From: Hyaloperonospora brassicae
Taxonomy: Eukaryota; Oomycota; Peronosporomycetes; Peronosporales; Peronosporaceae
DNA: 64,000 bases
NCBI GenBank assembly: GCA_947650285.1
Contig: CANTFL010001207.1
Coordinates: forward strand, 310,001-374,000
Reading direction: 5' to 3'
Shown in pieces: positions 1 to 12,400 of this stretch. The notes beneath the pieces are model-generated. The model had not been told where the DNA came from. It searched no databases and worked only from the letters and a program-made list of their open reading frames with translations. Made by a program: the position numbers and the translations under genes. Position 1 is the stretch's first letter. Every line of letters starts with the position of its first letter.

Positions 1-12
1 CACTTTGACCAT
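1..12 (-). CDS. Alkaline phosphatase paralogue, first four codons only (partial)
   Basis: The first 12 bases, read on the minus strand, give an ATG followed by codons for V-K-V. This matches the start of the complete alkaline phosphatase gene whose ATG is at 45436-45438. The match does not stop there: the next 200 bases (the 5' side) also align well with the sequence upstream of that gene. I infer that a second alkaline phosphatase gene begins here and continues off the left edge of the window. Whether its body is intact cannot be seen. Confidence 0.6.
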
Positions 13-2280
13 TGTGTGGTAAGGGATACTCCAGTACTCGCGACTGCTACGGGGGTATGGACTGCAGCGGGAAAAAAGCGGAATGACCACTTGATCCGAT
101 ACGCTGCAGGCGAACCGGTGAGGTGAGCTGAACAGTTGTATCTTTTCTGATCCACATGTCGCGACGTGGTGCGGCGTTGCGTCCGTCTGTCAGCCGCTCC
201 GCTACGCTGCAGTGCTCCCTCTGATCAGTTATGAGTACAGCGCATGCAGACTTCATCGATTGCGCGGAGGTTAGAGCTTATCGGATGATTGCGCGATAGA
301 CAGACGCGAAAAGCCATCCACTTGATCGAAGTGGTCCATACTCAGACAGCAAAATGCAACAAGGAACGACCGTAGTCCAACAAGCCAAAACGCGCTCTGA
401 ACGAGACAAGACGCCAACAACCTCAAGGCTTCTGATGTTCAGACCGCGGACAAGGCATTTTGCATGCAGGTGTCTGAATAGGTTCGGCTCGTGTCCAGGA
501 TATGATGCACGTCCTCTACTATTTTCGAAGTAACAAGGACGTTTGTAGGAGCTGTAGGTATGCAGCGACTTGACAGGATCTTGTTTGGAATACAAGGCTT
601 CGTGGCATACCACGAACGACAGGAAGCTTGCCATGGCTAAGGCCTTTACCAAAAAGATGATCACGATCTTGCTGATGGATGACGGTATCACCTCGACCTT
701 CAAGCGGTGCTACCGCCGTCTGCAGAATGCGATCGTCTACGACAAACGTGGAGAGGTCGGCAACATCGACAACGGCGATCAACATACTGGCATGCCATGC
801 GCTAGTCAGTATCTACCTGGGCCGTGCTCTTATTCACCACTGTTGAGTCTATTGCTCCAACCACAGGAGGCTATTTGCTGATGCACGTGTCTCGCTAATT
901 GCTTTGTAGATAGAAACAAAGATAACTCGAAGGAAATGAGGCGGCGGAGGTTGAGCTGGAGCAGGAGCTAAGCTTGAACAGTGGGTGTCCAGAACCCCAT
1001 GCCCATTCTGAAGCTGCACAATCACGTTGACGAGAATACACGAGCATCAGCTGGAGCCGATCAAAGATGAGATGCTGCAACAAGGTCAATCGATAGGTGA
1101 GAACGAGAAAAGCAGTGGACCAATGGGAAATATAGCCCTCGTCGCAAAACCGTTCACCAGGACCGAAACGACGAACGTCCAGCGTGATGTCTGCTTGCTG
1201 ATCGATCATGCATCTCTGCAAAGTCACCGGGATGCTTAAGTATAAATGCGCGGCGTTCAACTAGATATGCGCAACACACAGCACCTGGAACCCACCCATG
1301 ACTTGCGTGCTAAGCAGATTTCTTTTCGGTGAAGCTGATCGTAATAACGATAGCGCTTGGTATCGCATCTTGCTTTGCAAAACAATGAGCAAAGTTTTGG
1401 GAAGATTGATTGACATCGTCGTATTGCCCATTGTGGCTGTAACTGATGCCTTGTTGCTTAGCGGCCATCGAACGAGGTCGGTGGACGTGCTATTCGAAAA
1501 CTTGCCAGAGATCAACACTTAGTGGAGGACAATATATCGGAGGGAGCACTGCATTGAGACATTACAGGAAGGGCGCTACGTCGTGCGCCCCATCGTGATG
1601 TTTACGGCCGTGTTCTTCTTCTACTGCCGAGCATCACCCTTTACTGAACGACGCGACGCGCTGACGCAATTCGGCACTGACTTTATGCTAGCATGTGGTG
1701 CTCGCGAAGAATGCTGTCGGGTTCTTGGCGACTTTGTCGCGAAAGCTGGTGGGACACTCGAGTGCGCGGCGATCACCTCAGGATGCAAGCTGAATCTGCG
1801 AGTCTGGTGGGAACGCCAACACTACAACAGTACAATACGACTCGTGGCCTTTACGCAACCTAGTGTGGAAATTGTTTTCGAAAGCGGGCACAATCGTGAC
1901 GGGCTGACGGATACGTCGACGTGATGGGGCTGCAAATCGATCAAGCGTTTGCCGATGGTGGGATGTCGTGCTCTTCTAGATGTAGGTAATGTGGTCTACT
2001 GTAGCTCCGAAACACCAGCGCCTGTAGAGCAGCGTGTCGGCATACTAAGGTTGGACTCATGCACGAAGTAGTGGAGCAACTGAGTATCACCAGAAGCAAT
2101 CGTCGCGGCAAACGCGTATTCGAAGCTCAAGGGCTTCGCCGGCATCACCGAGATCCATACAATTGGTTCGAGCGTCAAGGTAGTGCGGCTAGGATAAAGA
2201 CCAGGCGAAACAACCAGGCGCAACGTCGCGATTGTGCGCTCGTGCGTTGAGGATCCGCCGTCCACATTCTTCGCTGAAAG
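13..2280. repeat. Duplicated 5' flank of alkaline phosphatase, copy A
   Basis: This stretch aligns in the same orientation with 45439 to about 46345. Blocks of clear similarity lie at 13-205 against 45439-45625, about 1650-1800 against 45700-45860, 1840-1970 against 45895-46025, and 2045-2270 against 46100-46340. The copies are well diverged, with many substitutions and small indels. Copy A carries an extra 1.34 kb at 210-1551 that copy B lacks. No intact gene is seen. An open frame at 1583-1924 is broken in copy B and is probably not a gene. Some of the shared similarity reads better on the minus strand near 2060-2160, so a decayed gene there is possible. Confidence 0.75.
210..1551. mobile_element. 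Inserted DNA element with CAGTG terminal inverted repeats, probably non-autonomous
   Basis: The segment is absent from the duplicated flank at 45.6 kb, so that copy serves as an empty site. Its ends are inverted: the left end CAGTGCTCCCTCTGAT matches the reverse complement of the right end with one mismatch in 16. CAGTG ends occur in Tc1/mariner and hAT DNA transposons. No clean target duplication (TA or 8 bp) is visible, so the superfamily is open. No transposase domain was recognised inside. The longest frames (570-881 plus, 895-1260 minus) resemble no family I know. It is most likely an old, non-autonomous or decayed copy. Confidence 0.6.
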
Positions 2281-3948
2281 CACAATAATGCTCTTGGTCT
2301 CGTTTTGCGTCAACCAACCGGCGTCCGTCAATTAACGGCCTTGGCTATGCGTGAGCATAGAGGGGCGTCGACAGTTCTTCGAGGGGCTCGATTACATGCC
2401 TCCCTTGAACTTTTTACTCTTGAGGCTAGCGGAGTTTCGCTACCACTAGAGAGGTGCCTTGATCCACCGCCGCGACCGGCGCTGTATTCTAGGCTTAGAA
2501 GATTTCAGACTTCTAGCGCGTAACCATCATGTGCAATAGACAGTCATGAATCTCTCTCTCTCTCTCGTTTTGCGTCAACCACAGCACATCATCTTCACAA
2601 GCCGCAACATGTCGATTCGACGAGATGACGCCCACATTGGCCTAGCAAGTCCATTGGATGAATAGCCAGCACAAAGACAATGACGCGCCTGCAAGCTATG
2701 CGAAGGTTACGGAATTCCCGGGTTCACTTGCCCGCAGAGACAGGCTACGATGGCGAAGGACAGCTCGGCTTCTGCCGGTGGCGCTAGCATGACGTACGTT
2801 CACGCCTGATGCACCTATTTGCCTCGAAAACTGGACGTGTGCATCTCGAGTTGCTCCCGGTGTTCTGCTCGAATACAGAGGATTGTTTATGACCAGTACA
2901 CGGTTCTGCAATGAGGTACTTCCGGTTCAGTTGCTTCGTCTAGCGTTGGTCAGCATGGATTTGTGCTTCGGCTTTCCATGTTCCTTTAGCCACTACGTGC
3001 TGCCTCCGTCACACTGATGTGGTCGACCACCTATCTCGTCTCGCTTGTCGCTCGCTTGCAGTCGACAAGCGAGAACACGTACTGTGGTCTCCCCTTAGTG
3101 TCTTCCAAAGTGTCCCAGAGACTGACGTTGGTCATCTTGAGCGTCGTCGGGCTCACGTACGTCAGCTCTGTGGTAATGACCGATAAACTTCTTGACCCTT
3201 CCATTGTCGCCGCTCTCTTCAATTTTCCGTGTGCGCAAATGGGTTGCGCGCCGGCTCGCAAAGCTTTCGACAAAGTTGCGTGCGTTCGTCTCATCCCTGA
3301 GCATCGCTCTACTGTACACTGCTGCCTGTGGACAATCGTCTCGAAAACGAATGCTCGAGATCACTGTTGTGCTGTCGTTATGGTACCTTATCTTAGCCGC
3401 TAGCTGTTTCTAGTCATCGAGTCGGTTCGCACACCAGGCTGCAATATGGCACAAAAAGGGCAACAATGTAAATTACAGGCAGTAATTTACTCATGCTCGC
3501 TTTCGAATCGAGTGGTCTGTTGCACTCGCGAGCGCTAGTTACTCTTCGGACAGATGGCTGCAAGCGACATCGTGGGCAGCTACCGCGCTGGAGCGATGTA
3601 TGTCGATGAAAGACTTGCTGTGTCCAGATTGCCGGGAAAGCGAGTCATTGAAGAGGAAACAATAGAGACCGGTCATTTAAAAAAAACGAACTTTTGGCAT
3701 GACACAGTAGGATGCGGACATCTACTATAGGGTGTCGATCATAAACCAGTAGCACGAGCGTATGCTGCGCTCAGCGTATTTTTTCGGAGCGATCGGACAG
3801 CACTATCGGCCGCTGGTCGTACAAACTCGCTACTTGCGACCATAAAACCTCATCCCTCTCACACGCGTTTCTCATCCTCGCTCCGCCCCGCTATCGATCA
3901 GCCCTCGTCCGACATCCTACTCAGAATACTCAGAATACTCAGACTGCC
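2281..3948. other. Intergenic region upstream of the MIT-domain gene
   Basis: No convincing gene was found. A short CT microsatellite lies at about 2552-2567. A 128-codon frame at 3017-3403 (+) and two overlapping minus frames shadow one another and show no recognisable domain. Just before the next gene's start codon, three tandem copies of a 9 bp unit (CAGAATACT and variants) lie at about 3921-3944. The last ~400 bases presumably hold the promoter of the downstream gene. No clear core promoter element was identified. Confidence 0.5.
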
Positions 3949-6030
3949 ATGGGATGGAAGGCAATTGAGCTGGAAGAGTACGAGAGTTCCGCGCCTGCCG
4001 TACAGGCGCATTTCCACGCCGTCCGGGCCGAAGAAGCGCTGCGAAAAGACGACGTACGTGCTCAGCTGCATCTGTACACTCGAATGCGCGCTGTTGCTTC
4101 AAGCTGACGCCACCGATGCTCTCGTCGTCGTCCCTTTGCTCTAGTATGGCCAGGCCGAGAAAGAAGGTCACTTGGCCAGTAAAAAGTTCCTCGAAGCAGC
4201 TCAACGCGTCTCGGACAAGCGCACGATCGACGCTCTCGTGATGTTGGCTGAAAATTACGAGTACCGGGCGAAGGTCGCGCGTGCGAGGAACCCGGATCCA
4301 GTGGAGATGCGAGCGGAGACGAAAGAAGTGACCACGAGAGAGATGTGTCCAGATCGTCTCGCTCGTCTTCGCTATGCAGCATGTCAGGAGACGGTGCAGA
4401 CTACATCTGGAGATCTGGGGGATCCAGAAGAAGGGCACAAGGTCGAGACGCAGCTGCACGTGGCAGCAGCAGAGATGGAGGAGCTCTGGAGACGGCTGAA
4501 TGAGATTGGGCTGTCTTGTCCTGGATCGGCAGACAAGGTGACACGATGTAAAAGGGTGGTATTGAGAGATGGAGGTGTATATGCGTGCTCAAGTTGCTGT
4601 GTGGAACAACGCACGTGCTATGGTGTAGAACTTGCTTATGTCGTCACGACATTTGTCGTCATCGTTGGGGGATTCGTTTTGTTTGCTGCCTGCGAAAACA
4701 AGGTGCGGACATAGTGGTGGCAATAAGAGTATGCAGGAGAATGATGACAATGTACAACGTTCCTCGTGTCGTTCCAGGAGCACGATTGGAGTAGTAGCGA
4801 CTGCAGTGAATGGAGGCTCGACGTTGCGAGCTGCTGTGGCGTCTAGGATGAGAAATCAGCGTCAACGGTGCGGCAGATGTTTCGAAGACTGCAGCGTCAT
4901 GTGTGGCAAAAATGACGGTCTTCTTGTTGTTCAGACTAATGGAGCAGCAACTGGGTGGACGTGGTCCGTCAGATCCGCGGCGATCGGGTGATGCGCCGAT
5001 GAGCGGCAACGGGTTGGCGTCATATGTAAAGGAAGACAAAGAACGGTCCGTTGGTAGCGGAAACGAGTCGGCTTGCAGGCAAGAAGAATTGGATGGACTG
5101 CAAGACAAGGTTGCTCACCAGAAGATGGAGATTGCTCGACTGCTCAACACCGTAAAGACTCTTAGTAGCGAGAACTCCAAGCTCGTGAATGTGCGTCGGG
5201 TATCTTTGTACGATTGCTCTTATGTGAGGTTGTGTCTGACTGTATTTGCTTTGTGCTGTGTAGAAATGCGAAGCGTTGACGAATATACAAGCGGAGAACC
5301 GTGAGATTCGTGAGTCTATGGATCGTTTCAAGAAGGACTACAATCAGAAGGTGTGTATCCTACTTTGGTGTTTCGTGCAGCTGGAATGCAGCTAAACGGG
5401 ACACTATTGTGCGGATTTCTAGTTGGTGATGATCAAGAGGGCGCTAGAGGAATGGAGACGTCAGCGAAATTGTGCTGTCCAGACCTCTCCACAGCCGATG
5501 AGTGCAGGAGGGTGGGTGCTAGGCGAGGATTCCGCTGCTTACACAGCTATCTTGCCTACTCACCTGCTTCATATTGCGTTTGCTTGTAGGGTTGATTCTG
5601 TCTTGAGTGATAAAGTGAAGGCACAGGAGGAACAGATCACGAAACTGATGCAAGAGATGAAAGAGAAGGTGCGCGTTCGTCGCACGAAGTTGACAATCAG
5701 ACACATTGAGACTCACTGTCGGTGTGTATCTAGGATGATCGCATCGCCAAGTATGACAAGTGGTACCAGACGCTGAAAGCAGGTGCGAAAGCAAAGCAGC
5801 TCAGTCAGAGCCGCGAAAGCAGCAATGAAGCGAGCAGCTTCAGCAGTTCAAACAGCTTCGTGCAAAGCGGCGGCGGAAGTCTCAGCGGACCTAGTAGTAG
5901 CCCGTACACGAGCGGCAGCAATTTCCGCGGCCTCAGTCCAGGGTCATCCGAGCTCGCAGGCAGCAGCAGTTCGAGCGCGCTTCACCAGTTCAGTCGTCCT
6001 CCTGCGCACCCGAACCGTCGGGCACTTTAG
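3949..6030 (+). CDS. MIT-domain and coiled-coil protein, multi-exon, NRBF2-like layout
   Basis: Exons read: 3949-4053, 4145-4537, about 4935-5190, 5264-5350, 5423-5511, 5590-5668 and 5734-6030. Introns are GT-AG and mostly 70-90 bp. The N-terminal ~80 residues form three amphipathic helices typical of an MIT (microtubule-interacting and trafficking) domain. A helix with ELWRRLNEIG follows, then long charged coiled-coil exons and a Ser/Gly-rich tail ending at TAG 6028-6030. The layout (MIT then coiled coil) resembles NRBF2-type autophagy/PI3K cofactors, but this is similarity of architecture only. The exon 2-3 junction is unresolved: a single intron 4538-4934 would be unusually long and gives the wrong phase. 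A further exon near 4847-4915 is likely, and a one-base indel in the A5 run near 4910 is possible. The protein is about 430 residues. The gene ends convergently with Sec61 alpha. Confidence 0.75.
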
Positions 6031-6472
6031 CATGTGTTGACGTTGACCCACCACCGGTACAAACACATCTGCAGCTACACTCGACGGAACACACACAATA
6101 CACTGCTCGTTCAAACAGTTCATTGCGTTATGTACTGCTGCTGCTGCTCGCGCACCGCACGGCCAAACTACATCTCCAGCGATCCCGAAAAGTAACAGAC
6201 CCATTGACTACCCATCGCGCACCTAAGAGCAGTCGAGATGACGTCTGCCTCGCTCGTCGACGAACCAAGCAGCGGGGAAGGGCCTCTCGTCTCGCTGCTC
6301 ATTTGCTGATGATCCTAACAAATTCAACTATTGATTCAGCAGAGCACCTGATAGTGCTCCTTGAACGGGAACAAACACACCCTGTTTGGCAGCCAACGCG
6401 TCTCTTCTCTTCGATGCCGTTGTCGATGGTAGCCGGCTGTGCAGTGGCTCTCTGCGCACTGACAGCACGCAC
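6031..6472. other. Convergent 3' region between the MIT gene and Sec61 alpha
   Basis: These 442 bases separate the two stop codons and hold the 3' UTRs of both genes. Frames here are short and lack domain signatures. A CTG/CTGCTG run near 6135-6150 is the only repeat noticed. Confidence 0.6.
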
Positions 6473-7897
6473 CTAGAAGCCAAAAAGACCGCTGAGCGGC
6501 ATCTCCGCCTGCTCCCGTGCGAACGTCTCGAAGTACTGGTAGATAATCGTCACAGCCAGCAGGATACCAGTGCCCGAACCAATAGCGCCCAACAAATCGG
6601 CGACCATGGACAGCGCACCAATGCACATGCCACCGAACGCAGCAGCCGTAGGGATGTAGCGGTTCAGCACGTGCACGATCGACGAGTCTCGGTGGCCCTT
6701 CATCACCATCTGCTGGTCACGCAGCTGTTTCGCCACATCACGAGCCGACGAGCCCGAAATCTCAATCCACGTCTTCGAAAACAGCGCGCACGAGCCCAGA
6801 ATGAAGATCACGTACAGCACGAAGCGCAGCGGGTCGTACAAGATCTGGGCCAAGTTGCTCGGAGCCGACATGTAGTACGCGGCACCGCCGACCGGCACGG
6901 TCTGGCCAGCACTGCCCTCCACGTCCTGCCACACGCCGAGCAAACGCACGAGAAAGTTGCCGCTGAACTTCTTGTACAGCAGCTGCGAGATGAAGTACAG
7001 GTTCGACACCAGTGCCGTCTGCAGAATGATCGGCATGTTCGACGTGTAGAACAGCTTGATCGGGTACGTGCCCTGCTGTCCTCGCAGCTTCTGGTACTTG
7101 ACCGGCAGGTCGATCCGGAACCCTTGGAAGTAAATGACGACAATAAAGACAAACATGGTCGCCAGCAAGTTGGTCACGTTGGGCAGGTTCTGGCGGTAGA
7201 ACGCCTCCTTCAGTGCCCGCAGCTTGTCCGAGCGCGTGATCAGCAGATGGAACAGCGCAATGATCGCGCCTTCGAACTCCGTGCCCCGACCGGTGTTGAT
7301 CGTCGTCGGTGAGAACGCCTTCCACACAATGTTCTCGCAAATGTTCGTGGCGATAAACAGCGAGATGCCCGAGCCCAGGCCATAGCCTTTCTGCAGCATC
7401 TCGTCCAGGATGATCACCAACACGCCGGCGCAGAGGAGCTGCAGGATGATGAGGATCGCGTTGAACGCGCCAATGTCCGAGATGTTGCCGTACATGCCCG
7501 AGACCACGTAGGCCACGGCTTCGCCCAGCGTAATGAGGATCCCAAAGAGCTTCTGCGCGCCGCTAAACAGCACGCGGTCTTCCTTGAGCGACTGGTCCAC
7601 TTCAATCATCTTGGAGCCCGCCAAGAGCTGCATCACGAGCCCCGACGTGACGATGGGACTGATCCCGAGCTCCATGAGCGTCCCGCGGTTCGACGCGAGG
7701 ATCACGCGCATCCAGTAGAGCGGGTCCGACGACTTGGACGTCTGGATGCCGTACAGCGGGATCTGGCAGCACACGAGGAAGATAAACAGCGTGATGATCG
7801 TCCACAGGACCTTCTCGCGGAACGGGATCTTGCGGTCCGGGTGCGCCACTTCCGGCAGCACGCACATGACGGGCCGGATCAGGTGCAAAAACCGCAT
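6473..7897 (-). CDS. SEC61A: Protein transport protein Sec61 subunit alpha
   Basis: This is an uninterrupted 474-residue protein, the normal Sec61 alpha length (about 476). It is the pore-forming subunit of the ER translocon, which carries nascent secretory and membrane proteins across or into the ER membrane with Sec61 beta and gamma. It begins [17 protein letters not shown], followed by the first membrane segment and the conserved plug and early TM region ([16 protein letters not shown] near residues 80-95). Further conserved stretches are [16 protein letters not shown], the TNLLAT segment and the [18 protein letters not shown] end. Ten membrane segments are expected and visible as hydrophobic blocks. 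There are no introns. The start at 7895-7897 is the family's usual N-terminus. It is transcribed divergently from SMC2. The opposite strand is also open for long stretches, but only as a shadow of this gene. Confidence 0.97.
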   Translation of the reverse strand: MRFLHLIRPVMCVLPEVAHPDRKIPFREKVLWTIITLFIFLVCCQIPLYGIQTSKSSDPLYWMRVILASNRGTLMELGISPIVTSGLVMQLLAGSKMIEVDQSLKEDRVLFSGAQKLFGILITLGEAVAYVVSGMYGNISDIGAFNAILIILQLLCAGVLVIILDEMLQKGYGLGSGISLFIATNICENIVWKAFSPTTINTGRGTEFEGAIIALFHLLITRSDKLRALKEAFYRQNLPNVTNLLATMFVFIVVIYFQGFRIDLPVKYQKLRGQQGTYPIKLFYTSNMPIILQTALVSNLYFISQLLYKKFSGNFLVRLLGVWQDVEGSAGQTVPVGGAAYYMSAPSNLAQILYDPLRFVLYVIFILGSCALFSKTWIEISGSSARDVAKQLRDQQMVMKGHRDSSIVHVLNRYIPTAAAFGGMCIGALSMVADLLGAIGSGTGILLAVTIIYQYFETFAREQAEMPLSGLFGF

Positions 7898-7942
7898 GAC
7901 TCAGAACGCAGTCGCGCGGCAATCGGTGACGTGGCGTTGGCG

Positions 7943-7945
<3 letters not shown>

Positions 7946-8018
<73 letters not shown>

Positions 8019-8033
8019 GAGAGGGGGAGGGGG
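7946..8033. repeat. GA/CT microsatellite just upstream of Sec61 alpha
   Basis: About 34 perfect GA dinucleotides run from about 7948 to 8015, followed by a G-rich GGGGAGA tail to 8033. On the Sec61 coding strand this is a CT tract about 50 bp upstream of the start codon, so it sits in the promoter or 5' UTR. Length polymorphism is likely. CT-rich leaders and polypyrimidine initiators are common near highly expressed housekeeping genes, but a regulatory role here is inference. Confidence 0.95.
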
Positions 8034-9412
8034 CGACACGGCCACGCACTACTGCTGCCGGCGGTCGCTCTGTCGGTCGTTGGCTCCTCTTTGGAAAGTG
8101 AGCGAGCAAAGTGGTTTGGTGGGGGGGCGAGCGAGCGACACGTGGAGGAGGCGAGTCGAGCGTGGGGGGAGCGATTGGGTCAAAAGCGAGCGGAAGTGGA
8201 TAAACTGTCACCGAGCATGTGGGTGGGTGCGTGGGCCGATGCGATGGCGCGTGGGGATGTGGGTGGGTGTTTGTGGGCTGCACGATCAAACGAAGGTATC
8301 GAAAAAGACCCGGGTCTTTTCGTGGGGCTGCGAGTGGGTGTTGGGTGATAGAGAGACGACGGACTGGGGTGTAATTACCCCTTTTTACGACCGCGTTCCA
8401 ACACGCACCGTGTGCTCCTCTGTCGTTCTTGTCGGTTGCTTGCAGCCACTGCCTTTTGTTGCACGAACTGCACTCGCATGAACTGCTCTCAGTTTGGACA
8501 GAGAGCGGTTTGTATCTCCACGACCTTTTGAGGGCATAACACGGAGGTAGCAGAACAGCCGGCTCACGTCATGGAATACGGCCCACTGAGCTGCGTATCC
8601 TTGCCATCTTTACGACGCTTGCAAATCGCTCGCTGATTCATGATGTCTGCAAAGGCATGTGCTGCAAATGACGCGATACACGACAGAACGCGCAATAGCG
8701 GGTGATCTGCGACGGTTTACCGCACAATTTGTTATTGTCGCACACGTACGTACGCTCGTGTGCGTCAACGTGTTGCAGCATGTGCAAAGTTGATTGGGAC
8801 GGACGACACGCGAGCCAAAGACTGCAAAATGGCACCTCGTGCCCTGCCGCCGCCGCCCTAGTGCGCACAATGGGCGACAACAATCGCGTGAAGTGAAGGA
8901 AACTGCTTCGGGTCACACTGCATACCTCGTCATCAAGCGCTTGAGTCGATTTACGAATCCTGCACCCTCAGTGTATCGTCATCAGCTACGCCCGTACTTG
9001 TCCACACCTGACATCAAACTCTTCAGGATAGGCACTTGCACGAACTAGTAGTCGACGTGCAGGGTGCAGCCTCAAACCAGTTGCTCAGCTCAACTCAAAA
9101 CAAACGATGCACTTGCGTGGCGTCTTTTGCCGTTCTTGCCATCGCAGCAAAGTTCGCCTTCACGACTGTAGCACTCGCACTTGAGACGACTGCTCTCGCC
9201 TCTGTAAAAATGACTCTGTGCTTGTGACAGATGTACCATGTAACAAAACAAACAACTGGCAAACTCCACACAACTCGTCTCCCCCCCCAATCCGATCGCA
9301 CTTTAGCCAACGCCAAAAGCCAAACGCTGACCCGCACCCGATCGCGTCAACTCGAACCTCTCGCGCTGCAGACGACGTCGCAGGCAATTAAACGGCCAAT
9401 CGGTCCATCAAT
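8034..9412. promoter_or_regulatory. Divergent promoter region between Sec61 alpha and SMC2
   Basis: The region is gene-free and lies between two divergent housekeeping genes, so it must hold both promoters. G-rich sequence predominates near the Sec61 side (8100-8340). The many short frames lack domain signatures and overlap on both strands. No TATA box or other canonical core element could be assigned with confidence. Confidence 0.6.
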
Positions 9413-9440
9413 CGGTCGGTCGGTCGGTCGGTCGGTCGGT
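9413..9440. repeat. CGGT tetranucleotide repeat in the SMC2 leader
   Basis: Seven tandem CGGT units end about 22 bases before the SMC2 start codon, followed by a CT-rich stretch. The repeat is probably in the 5' UTR or core promoter. It parallels the GA tract placed close to the Sec61 start on the other side of the shared promoter region. Confidence 0.9.
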
Positions 9441-9462
9441 CTGTCGCTCTCGCTCTCCCCTC

Positions 9463-12400
9463 ATGCACATCGAGGAGATCATTCTTGACGGCTTCAAGTC
9501 GTACGCCACGCGCACGGTCATCAGCGGGTTCGACCCTCGCTTTAATGCCATCACGGGGCTCAATGGCAGCGGCAAGTCGAACGTGCTGGACGCCATCTGC
9601 TTCGTCTTGGGCATCACCAACTTGTCGCAAGTGCGGGCGAACAACCTCCAGGAGCTCGTGTACAAACAGGGCCAAGCGGGCGTGACGAAAGCCAGCGTCA
9701 CGATCGTGTTCAACAACCAGGACGCCAAGGCCTCGCCCGTGGGCTACGAGCAGTACGAGCAGATGTCGGTGGCCCGCCAGGTGGTCATTGGCGGCCGAAA
9801 CAAGTACCTCATCAATGGCCACACGGCCCAAGTGAGCCAAGTGCAGAACCTCTTCCACTCGGTGCAGCTCAATGTGAACAACCCGCACTTTCTCATCATG
9901 CAAGGCCGGATCACCAAGGTCCTGAACATGAAGCCGCCCGAGATCCTAGGCATGATTGAAGAAGCAGCTGGCACGAGGATGTACGAGAACAAGAAGCTCG
10001 CGGCGCTCAAGACCATGACCAAGAAGGAGAAGAAAGTCGAGGAGATCAACAGCATCTTGGCCAACGAGATCACGCCGACGCTCGAGAAACTGCGGGCCGA
10101 GAAAACGCACTACTTGAAGTGGGCCGCCAATAACACGGAAATGGAGCGGCTCCAGCGCTTCTGTGTGGCCTATGATTACCAGAAAGCACAGGACGCGCTG
10201 AAGAATACAGCCCAGCATGTGGAAAAGATGCAGCAGGCTCAACGAGCTCTGAAAGAAGAGGAAGTGCAGATTGAGCGCGAGATTGACGACGTCGAAGACG
10301 AGGTCGAGGCGCTGCAGCAACAGCGAGAAAAGGAAATGGGCAAAGAGTTTCAGCAGTTGAAAGACAACGTGGAAAAGATTGGCAAAGACGTGGTCAAATT
10401 TACCACCAAGTTGGAACATTGCAAAGCCTCGATCAAGCAGCAAGTGAGTGCACTAGCAGGTGTGAACGAGCAACAAGCTGAGACGGAAGAGACCATGTCC
10501 AAGCTAGCAACAGATATTGAGAAAGCCAAAGAGAAGGTGGCCCGCATTGAGGAAATGCACACGGCCAAAGTCGCAGAGGCCAGCGACTACCAGCGCCAGA
10601 TCCAGGCGCTGAATGCTGGTATGGAACAGAGCGGACAAAGTGACGAGTCTCTGTCGGAGCGGTTGGTGTCGAAACAGCGGGAGTTGCAAGAGAATAATAC
10701 TGCGATCAAGCAGATCAATTTGAAGCTGAAGCACATGGAGGAAAGCATCAAGCACAAGCGTCGTGAGATTGAGCAGACACGCAAGAACAACCGCAGCATG
10801 GACGAAGAGCGTAAGCACAAGGTCGGTGAGCTGCAGCATATGCAGCACGAAGTTGATCAGCTTACAAGTAGCTTCGACCCCGACGAAGAGCGCAAGCTTC
10901 ACGACCGCGTCAATGGGCTGCAAAGTAAGATTGCGCGTGCTGAGAGGGAAGTGGATGAGATTTCGTCGGGGCTGTCGTCCCGATTAGACTTCAAGTACAC
11001 CGACCCTTACCGCAATTTCGATCGACAAAGCGTTATGGGCGTGCTGATCAACCTGCTCGAGACGAAGCACGAGTGGTCTGCGCTTGCTTTAGAAATTGCT
11101 GCTGGTGGAAAGCTTTATCAGATTGTGGTGGACAATGAGAAGACTGCAAAGGACATTCTTAAGTTTGGCCGTCTCATGAACCGCGTGACAATTATCCCGC
11201 TCAACCGCATCTCGCGCAAGACGGTGGACCGTCACAAAATGGACAAGGCACGACAGGTAGCTAAACAGCAAGGCGGGAAAGTGTGGGAAGCGATGGAATT
11301 GATCCACTTCAAGCCAGACCTTCTTCCAGCGATGGAGTACGCGTTTGGCTCATCCATTATTTGTGAAACAAGCGAGCTTGCGAAGAACGTTACGTTCCAC
11401 AGGGATATAAAGGTCAAGACGGTGACTCTCGATGGCGATTCGTTTGACCCAGCAGGTACGCTTCAAGGAGGCTCTACGCCGTCTAGTGGCACCCCGATCC
11501 TTTTGAAGCTTCACCAATTGATCAATCATACTCGGGAGGTCAGCGACATGCGACGGGAGTGCCAGGAGAGCTCACGACTCTTGGATGGAATGAAGCAGGT
11601 TTGTTACTTCTGACACAACGATCGTTGCGGTGGTGCTAAGCGGTGTGCTTGTTGTTTAGGATTCCGGCCACTTTCGTCAGCTAAAGCACCAGATTGAACT
11701 AAAAGAGCACGAGCTGCGCTTGCTTGACGAGCGTATTGCGGGTAGTGTCTTTGCTCAGTTAGAACGTGACGTTGCTGCATCGGAAGCGCAATATGCTCAG
11801 GATAAAGAGCTTTTGGTTGCCAAACAGGAGGCTGTTGTCCAGCTGGCAAAGGAGGTGAAGGTTCTGGACACGGACATTGCCGATCTGAAGGAGTCACGAC
11901 AGTCGAAGATTGGTGTTTTGGAGAAGCGATTCACCGAAGCGAAGAAAGAGACTCAAAAGGTTGATGTGAATCTCAAGGCTGCTCAGCAAGAACTGTCAGA
12001 GCTGGTGCTAGAATCAGAATCCGCTGAGCAGGAGCTTGCCGGCAACAGCGAGAGCATATCCGGCATTGAAAAAGAGCTCGCTGCGCTGAACAAAGAGGAG
12101 AAGAAGATAGAAGACAAGGTTGCTGAAATCCAGGATACGTACGAGAATGCCTCGAAAAAGCTGGAAGAGCGACGCAGCCATTTGACGCTGTGTGACCAAC
12201 AGCTGAAGGAATTGACTGCGCGTCAGAGTACTCTCTCGAAAATGAAAAGCGACTTGGAGATTGAACGCAAAAAGGCGGAGCACAAAATATCTCGGACGGC
12301 TAAAGATGAAAGCGATGCCAAGGTGATGGTCAAGAAGCTGGAGAAAGCACATCCATGGATTGAAACAGAAAAGGAATTTTTCGGGCGCGAACATACTGAC

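Noticed and set aside
1583..1924. 113-codon frame in the duplicated phosphatase flank
   Set aside because: The homologous stretch in copy B (about 45.68-45.96 kb) is broken by stops and indels, so the frame is not conserved between copies.
3017..3403. 128-codon frame upstream of the MIT gene
   Set aside because: Overlapping open frames on both strands, no signal peptide and no domain. An RXLR-like motif was looked for on the minus strand and not found in proper form.
6386..7312. 308-codon plus-strand open frame
   Set aside because: It is exactly antisense to Sec61 alpha, rich in Arg/His/Val/Gln from reverse-complemented codons, and has no domain. It is a shadow of the real gene.
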